DNA from: CAYSCW01 sp964429795
GTDB taxonomy: Bacteria; Acidobacteriota; Aminicenantia; Aminicenantales; Aminicenantaceae
Reading direction: 5' to 3'
Length of the DNA stretch: 64,000 bases
Assembly: GCA_964429795.1 (NCBI GenBank)
Contig: CAYSCW010000008.1
Span: forward strand, 17,865 to 81,864
Below are positions 61,353 to 64,000 of this stretch, piece by piece. The position numbers and the translations under genes are program-made. The notes under the pieces were generated by a model. The model did not search any database. It saw only the letters and a program-made list of their open reading frames with translations, and was not told the DNA's origin. The number at the start of each line of letters is the position of its first letter. The stretch's first letter is position 1.

Positions 61353-61928
61353 GTGGAGCTCGTTGCCCTTCTCATTTCTGCCATCCTCATCAAAAATTTT
61401 GTCCTCCATTACTTCTTGGGCATCTGTCCCTTTCTGGGTGTCAGCAAAAAGCTCGATTCGGCCCTTTCCATGGGATTGGCGGTCACCTTTGTCATGACCA
61501 TCACCGCCGTTGTCTCCTGGCTGATCAACCATCTTATTCTTATCCCTTATTCACTCGACTATCTCCAGATCGTATCCTTCATCCTGGTTATCGCTTCCCT
61601 TGTCCAGCTGGTGGAGATGTTTATCCGGAAGATTAGCCCTCCTCTCTATCAAGCCCTTGGGATCTATCTGCCTCTGATAACCACCAATTGTGCTATCATG
61701 GGTTTAGCCTTGTTGGCTGCCTTAAAAAATTATAGTTTCATTGAATCCGTTGTATTCGGCGCTGGATCGGGGATTGGCTTCACTTTAGCCATCATTATCA
61801 TGGCAGGAATCCGTGAACAGCTCAACCTGGCCGACGTGCCAGAACCTTTAAAAGGAGCAGGGATTTCTCTCATTGTAGCCGGGATCATGGCTCTCGCCTT
61901 TTTTGGCTTCTCAGGGATGATAAAGTAA
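61353..61928 (+). CDS. rnfA: Rnf complex subunit A
   Basis: Six-helix membrane subunit, 191 residues, NqrE homologue. FVLHYFLGICPFLGVSKKLD and LITTNCAIMGLALLAAL carry the paired Cys motifs mirrored in rnfE. GTG start at 61353 with GGGAG a few bases ahead. Its stop overlaps the rnfB ATG. Confidence 0.95.
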   Translation: MELVALLISAILIKNFVLHYFLGICPFLGVSKKLDSALSMGLAVTFVMTITAVVSWLINHLILIPYSLDYLQIVSFILVIASLVQLVEMFIRKISPPLYQALGIYLPLITTNCAIMGLALLAALKNYSFIESVVFGAGSGIGFTLAIIIMAGIREQLNLADVPEPLKGAGISLIVAGIMALAFFGFSGMIK

Positions 61929-62734
61929 TGGATGTCTTAGTTCCTGTAATCACCATGGCTGGTCTCGGGCTTCTCTTCTCGGTAGGACTTGTCTTTGCTT
62001 ACAAGAAGCTTCGTGTGGAGGAAAATCCAAAAGTAGAGAGAGTCTCTGAGATACTCCCCCAGGCAAACTGCGGAGCATGCGGCTACTCTGGATGCCGGGC
62101 CTTTGCTGAAGCGGTGGCAAAAGGAGGCGTCTCCCCTAACAGCTGCCCGGTCGGTGGCGAGGAAGTGGCAAGCCAGATTGCTGATATTTTAGGAGTTAAG
62201 CCAAGCGAGTTTGTCAAAAAAATTGCCCGTCTTCACTGCCGAGGAACTTGCGAAGCTGCTAAAGACAGAGGGGTCTATGTGGGCATCTCCACCTGTTATG
62301 CCTCTCATCTGGTCGGTGGGAATAAACAGTGCTCCTACGGCTGCTTGGGCCTGGGAGACTGTGTAAGATCATGCCCCTTCGATGCCATATATATGGGGAA
62401 CGACGGTCTTCCTGTTGTTATCGAAGAAAAATGCACTGCCTGTGGAAGATGCGTGGATGCATGCCCCAGAAACCTTCTTGAGCTTCATCCTCTCAATCAG
62501 AACATCATGGTCTTCTGCCGCTCTCAAGATAGAGGGCCTTTCGCCAGAAAGGTCTGTAAGAATGCCTGTGTCGCCTGTGAGATTTGTGTCAGGGCTTGTC
62601 CCGATGCTATAATAATGGAAAACTATCTGGCAAAAATTATCGACTACAATAAAATCGCTCCTGAAAAAATACCCGAGATAGAGAAATGCCCCACAGATGC
62701 GATAGGTCGGATCAAAAAGGAACATGAAGGATAG
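61928..62734 (+). CDS. rnfB: Rnf complex subunit B (ferredoxin-like)
   Basis: Entry point for electrons from reduced ferredoxin. 268 residues: one N-terminal helix, a four-Cys [4Fe-4S] domain (NCGACGYSGCRAFAEAVAKG), a GGNKQCSYGCLGLGDCVRSC cluster region, then two ferredoxin-type motifs (CTACGRCVDACP and CVACEICVRACP). More cluster sites than the minimal form. Overlaps rseC by 11 bases. Confidence 0.95.
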   Translation: MDVLVPVITMAGLGLLFSVGLVFAYKKLRVEENPKVERVSEILPQANCGACGYSGCRAFAEAVAKGGVSPNSCPVGGEEVASQIADILGVKPSEFVKKIARLHCRGTCEAAKDRGVYVGISTCYASHLVGGNKQCSYGCLGLGDCVRSCPFDAIYMGNDGLPVVIEEKCTACGRCVDACPRNLLELHPLNQNIMVFCRSQDRGPFARKVCKNACVACEICVRACPDAIIMENYLAKIIDYNKIAPEKIPEIEKCPTDAIGRIKKEHEG

Positions 62735-63167
62735 TGGTTTTGTTATTTCGGCCCGGGCGGATCTTGCCGAGGTAGATGTCCGCTGTCTCGTTGATGCTTG
62801 TAATCATTGCTCGGCCAAAAGCCTATGCAGCAGCGGTCGCCCTTCCAAAGGACGATTAACGGTCAGAAATCCCCTCCATGCCTCTGTCGGGGATGAAGTA
62901 GAGATGGAGATTCCAGAAAATCTTTATAACCGCGCTCTTATCATTATCTTTTCTACTCTCCTTTTAGGCTCCTTGTTAGGAATTGTAATCGGCTATTTGG
63001 CAACTGCTTTCCTCGCCCTTGATTCTCAGCAGTTGATCATCATCGGATTCATCATCGCCCTTTTTGTTTCTGTTTTTGGACTCGCAGTTTATTTTCGCCA
63101 CAAAAATAGACTTTTTCTCTATCCAGTCATAACTAACATCCTCCATAAAGGAGACCATTATGGATAG
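62724..63167 (+). CDS. rseC: RseC/MucC family membrane protein (SoxR-reducing system type)
   Basis: 147 residues. A Cys-rich N-terminal cytoplasmic part (CLVDACNHCSAKSLCSSG), the NPLHASVGDEVEMEIPE segment and two membrane helices fit RseC. In E. coli RseC is tied to the Rsx/Rnf complex that keeps SoxR reduced, and to sigma-E control. Its place right after rnfB supports an Rnf accessory role. Confidence 0.88.
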   Translation: MKDSGFVISARADLAEVDVRCLVDACNHCSAKSLCSSGRPSKGRLTVRNPLHASVGDEVEMEIPENLYNRALIIIFSTLLLGSLLGIVIGYLATAFLALDSQQLIIIGFIIALFVSVFGLAVYFRHKNRLFLYPVITNILHKGDHYG

Positions 63168-63894
63168 GCGTCATTTCTTTCAAACTCTTCTTCTCACCCC
63201 CTTCCTGAGTTCCCTCCTTGCAAATTCCAGGCCATCAAGCCACCAAAGCCATATCTGTTTGATTACAGACAATCCTCAGGATCTTCTCTGGATCATCCTT
63301 CAAAAATTGGAAAAATTTCATTTTATGAAGGAGAGGGACTTTTACTTTTCAGGCCCTTCTCCATTCAATGAACCCATCCAAAGAAGCCTACATGCGAGAG
63401 GTTGGAAATACCTCCATGATTCTATGTGCACCTCTGTTGTTATATCTTTCCAGTCTCTCCTCCTCCCTACAGCCCCTTCTTTTACCCTTATAAAAGAAGG
63501 TGATATATTAGATATTCGATCTCTTGGGCTTGATTCCCTTTGGAAAAACATGAGGAAAGACAGCCAAAGATCTTCTCTCACGACTATTGCTTCTTTCGGT
63601 AAGAGAAGCCCTTTCCTTACCTTTGGCCATTGGGTATCTATTTACTCAGACGGAAAACAGCTGGATAGTCTTTCTCTAAATAAGAACATCACAAAAAGCT
63701 ATCATACAAAAACAGGCTTTGTTACAGTGAGGGTTAAAGGTGGAAAAGCCTCTGTTTTGGAATCTTCCTGCCTGCACAAAGTCTGCTGTTCATCGGCACC
63801 TGCCTCGCTTTCCGGAGAACACATCATCTGTGCGCCAAATCGTTTCTTACTCAAAATAGACAGATCTAGCTTGGTTGATACCTCCATAGGCTGA
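63160..63894 (+). CDS. Exported protein with C-terminal NusG domain II
   Basis: 244 residues. N-terminal signal-like MDRRHFFQTLLLTPFLSSLL with a twin-arginine pair. Residues about 30-140 are unlike anything recognised. From about 150 a NusG-domain-II-type fold: SIYSDGKQLDSLSL, TGFVTVRVKGGKASVLES, then SCLHKVCCSSAP and HIICAPNRFLLKI. Stand-alone NusG-II proteins with the three-Cys pattern are found near rnf and ApbE genes elsewhere; role unknown. Overlaps rseC by eight bases. The 106 bases after it to the window end show no recognisable gene start. Confidence 0.75.
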   Translation: MDRRHFFQTLLLTPFLSSLLANSRPSSHQSHICLITDNPQDLLWIILQKLEKFHFMKERDFYFSGPSPFNEPIQRSLHARGWKYLHDSMCTSVVISFQSLLLPTAPSFTLIKEGDILDIRSLGLDSLWKNMRKDSQRSSLTTIASFGKRSPFLTFGHWVSIYSDGKQLDSLSLNKNITKSYHTKTGFVTVRVKGGKASVLESSCLHKVCCSSAPASLSGEHIICAPNRFLLKIDRSSLVDTSIG

Positions 63895-64000
63895 AAAAAT
63901 CTTTTATCTTAAGTATAAAAAGATTTGATTTTAGCGGTTGGCAGGAAGGTGGCTGGAGGAGGAATTACCAAAGGCATTTTTATAGATAAAGCTTCTTAAA

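Overview
The window reads as chromosome from a diderm (Gram-negative type) anaerobic bacterium of moderate GC. lpxD (lipid A synthesis) argues for an outer membrane. A complete Rnf ferredoxin:NAD oxidoreductase operon, an ETF pair, a polyferredoxin and an archaeal-type phosphoglycerate mutase argue for anaerobic or fermentative energy metabolism. The gene mix is reminiscent of uncultured lineages such as Aminicenantes or Acidobacteriota relatives. That placement is inference from gene content; no rRNA gene is present to settle it.

Layout. 1-2115 (+): the 3' end of atpE (F0 subunit c), a YihY/BrkB membrane protein and lpxD. 2231-4960 (-): glgA-trxA-trxB. 5018-5411: two structured intergenic repeats side by side. 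5423-20985 (-): one nearly gapless run, probably a single long operon led by a tRNA-Val: tRNA-Val, thrS, infC, rpmI, rplT, pheS, pheT, zapB-like, zapA, rny, ymdB, xseA, xseB, ispA, dxs, tlyA, nadK. It couples translation, cell division, RNA turnover and isoprenoid supply. 21001-22200: a small phosphodiesterase locus bracketed by two repeats. 22297-27547 (+): a COG2403 P-loop protein with carbamate kinase and ornithine carbamoyltransferase, then a large unknown protein. 27553-41871 (-): guaA, dnaE, a degenerate receiver protein, valS, birA, coaX, an unknown, rnr, and a SelB-like protein without its GTPase. 41987-46895 (+): apgM, an AMIN-amidase, a DUF362 protein and a NapH-NapG-type polyferredoxin. 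47055-48822 (-): etfBA. 49064-53133 (-): the lipid cluster yceD-rpmF-plsX-fabG-acpP-fabF. 53284-56311 (+): a small unknown and polA. 56313-57437 (-): a GNAT-like protein. 57857-63894 (+): rnfCDGEAB, rseC and a NusG-domain-II exported protein.

The most unusual feature is a dispersed family of roughly 180-240 bp intergenic elements, six copies at five loci. They share terminal inverted repeats but carry two different internal cores (here called A and B). Two copies are flanked by clear 8-11 bp direct repeats, one copy is an A-in-B chimera, and several stems show compensatory base-pair changes between copies. They look like non-autonomous mobile elements with a conserved fold. Other points of note: a stand-alone SelB C-terminal half, an AUC start for infC, a 77-nt infC/rpmI overlap, a PheT lacking its tRNA-binding OB domain, and promoters placed so close to start codons that guaA, apgM and glgA should give leaderless or nearly leaderless mRNAs.

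Rnf, ETF and the NapH/NapG-like protein together suggest ferredoxin- and flavin-based electron transfer. The c-subunit residues visible at the left edge are compatible with sodium coupling but do not prove it.
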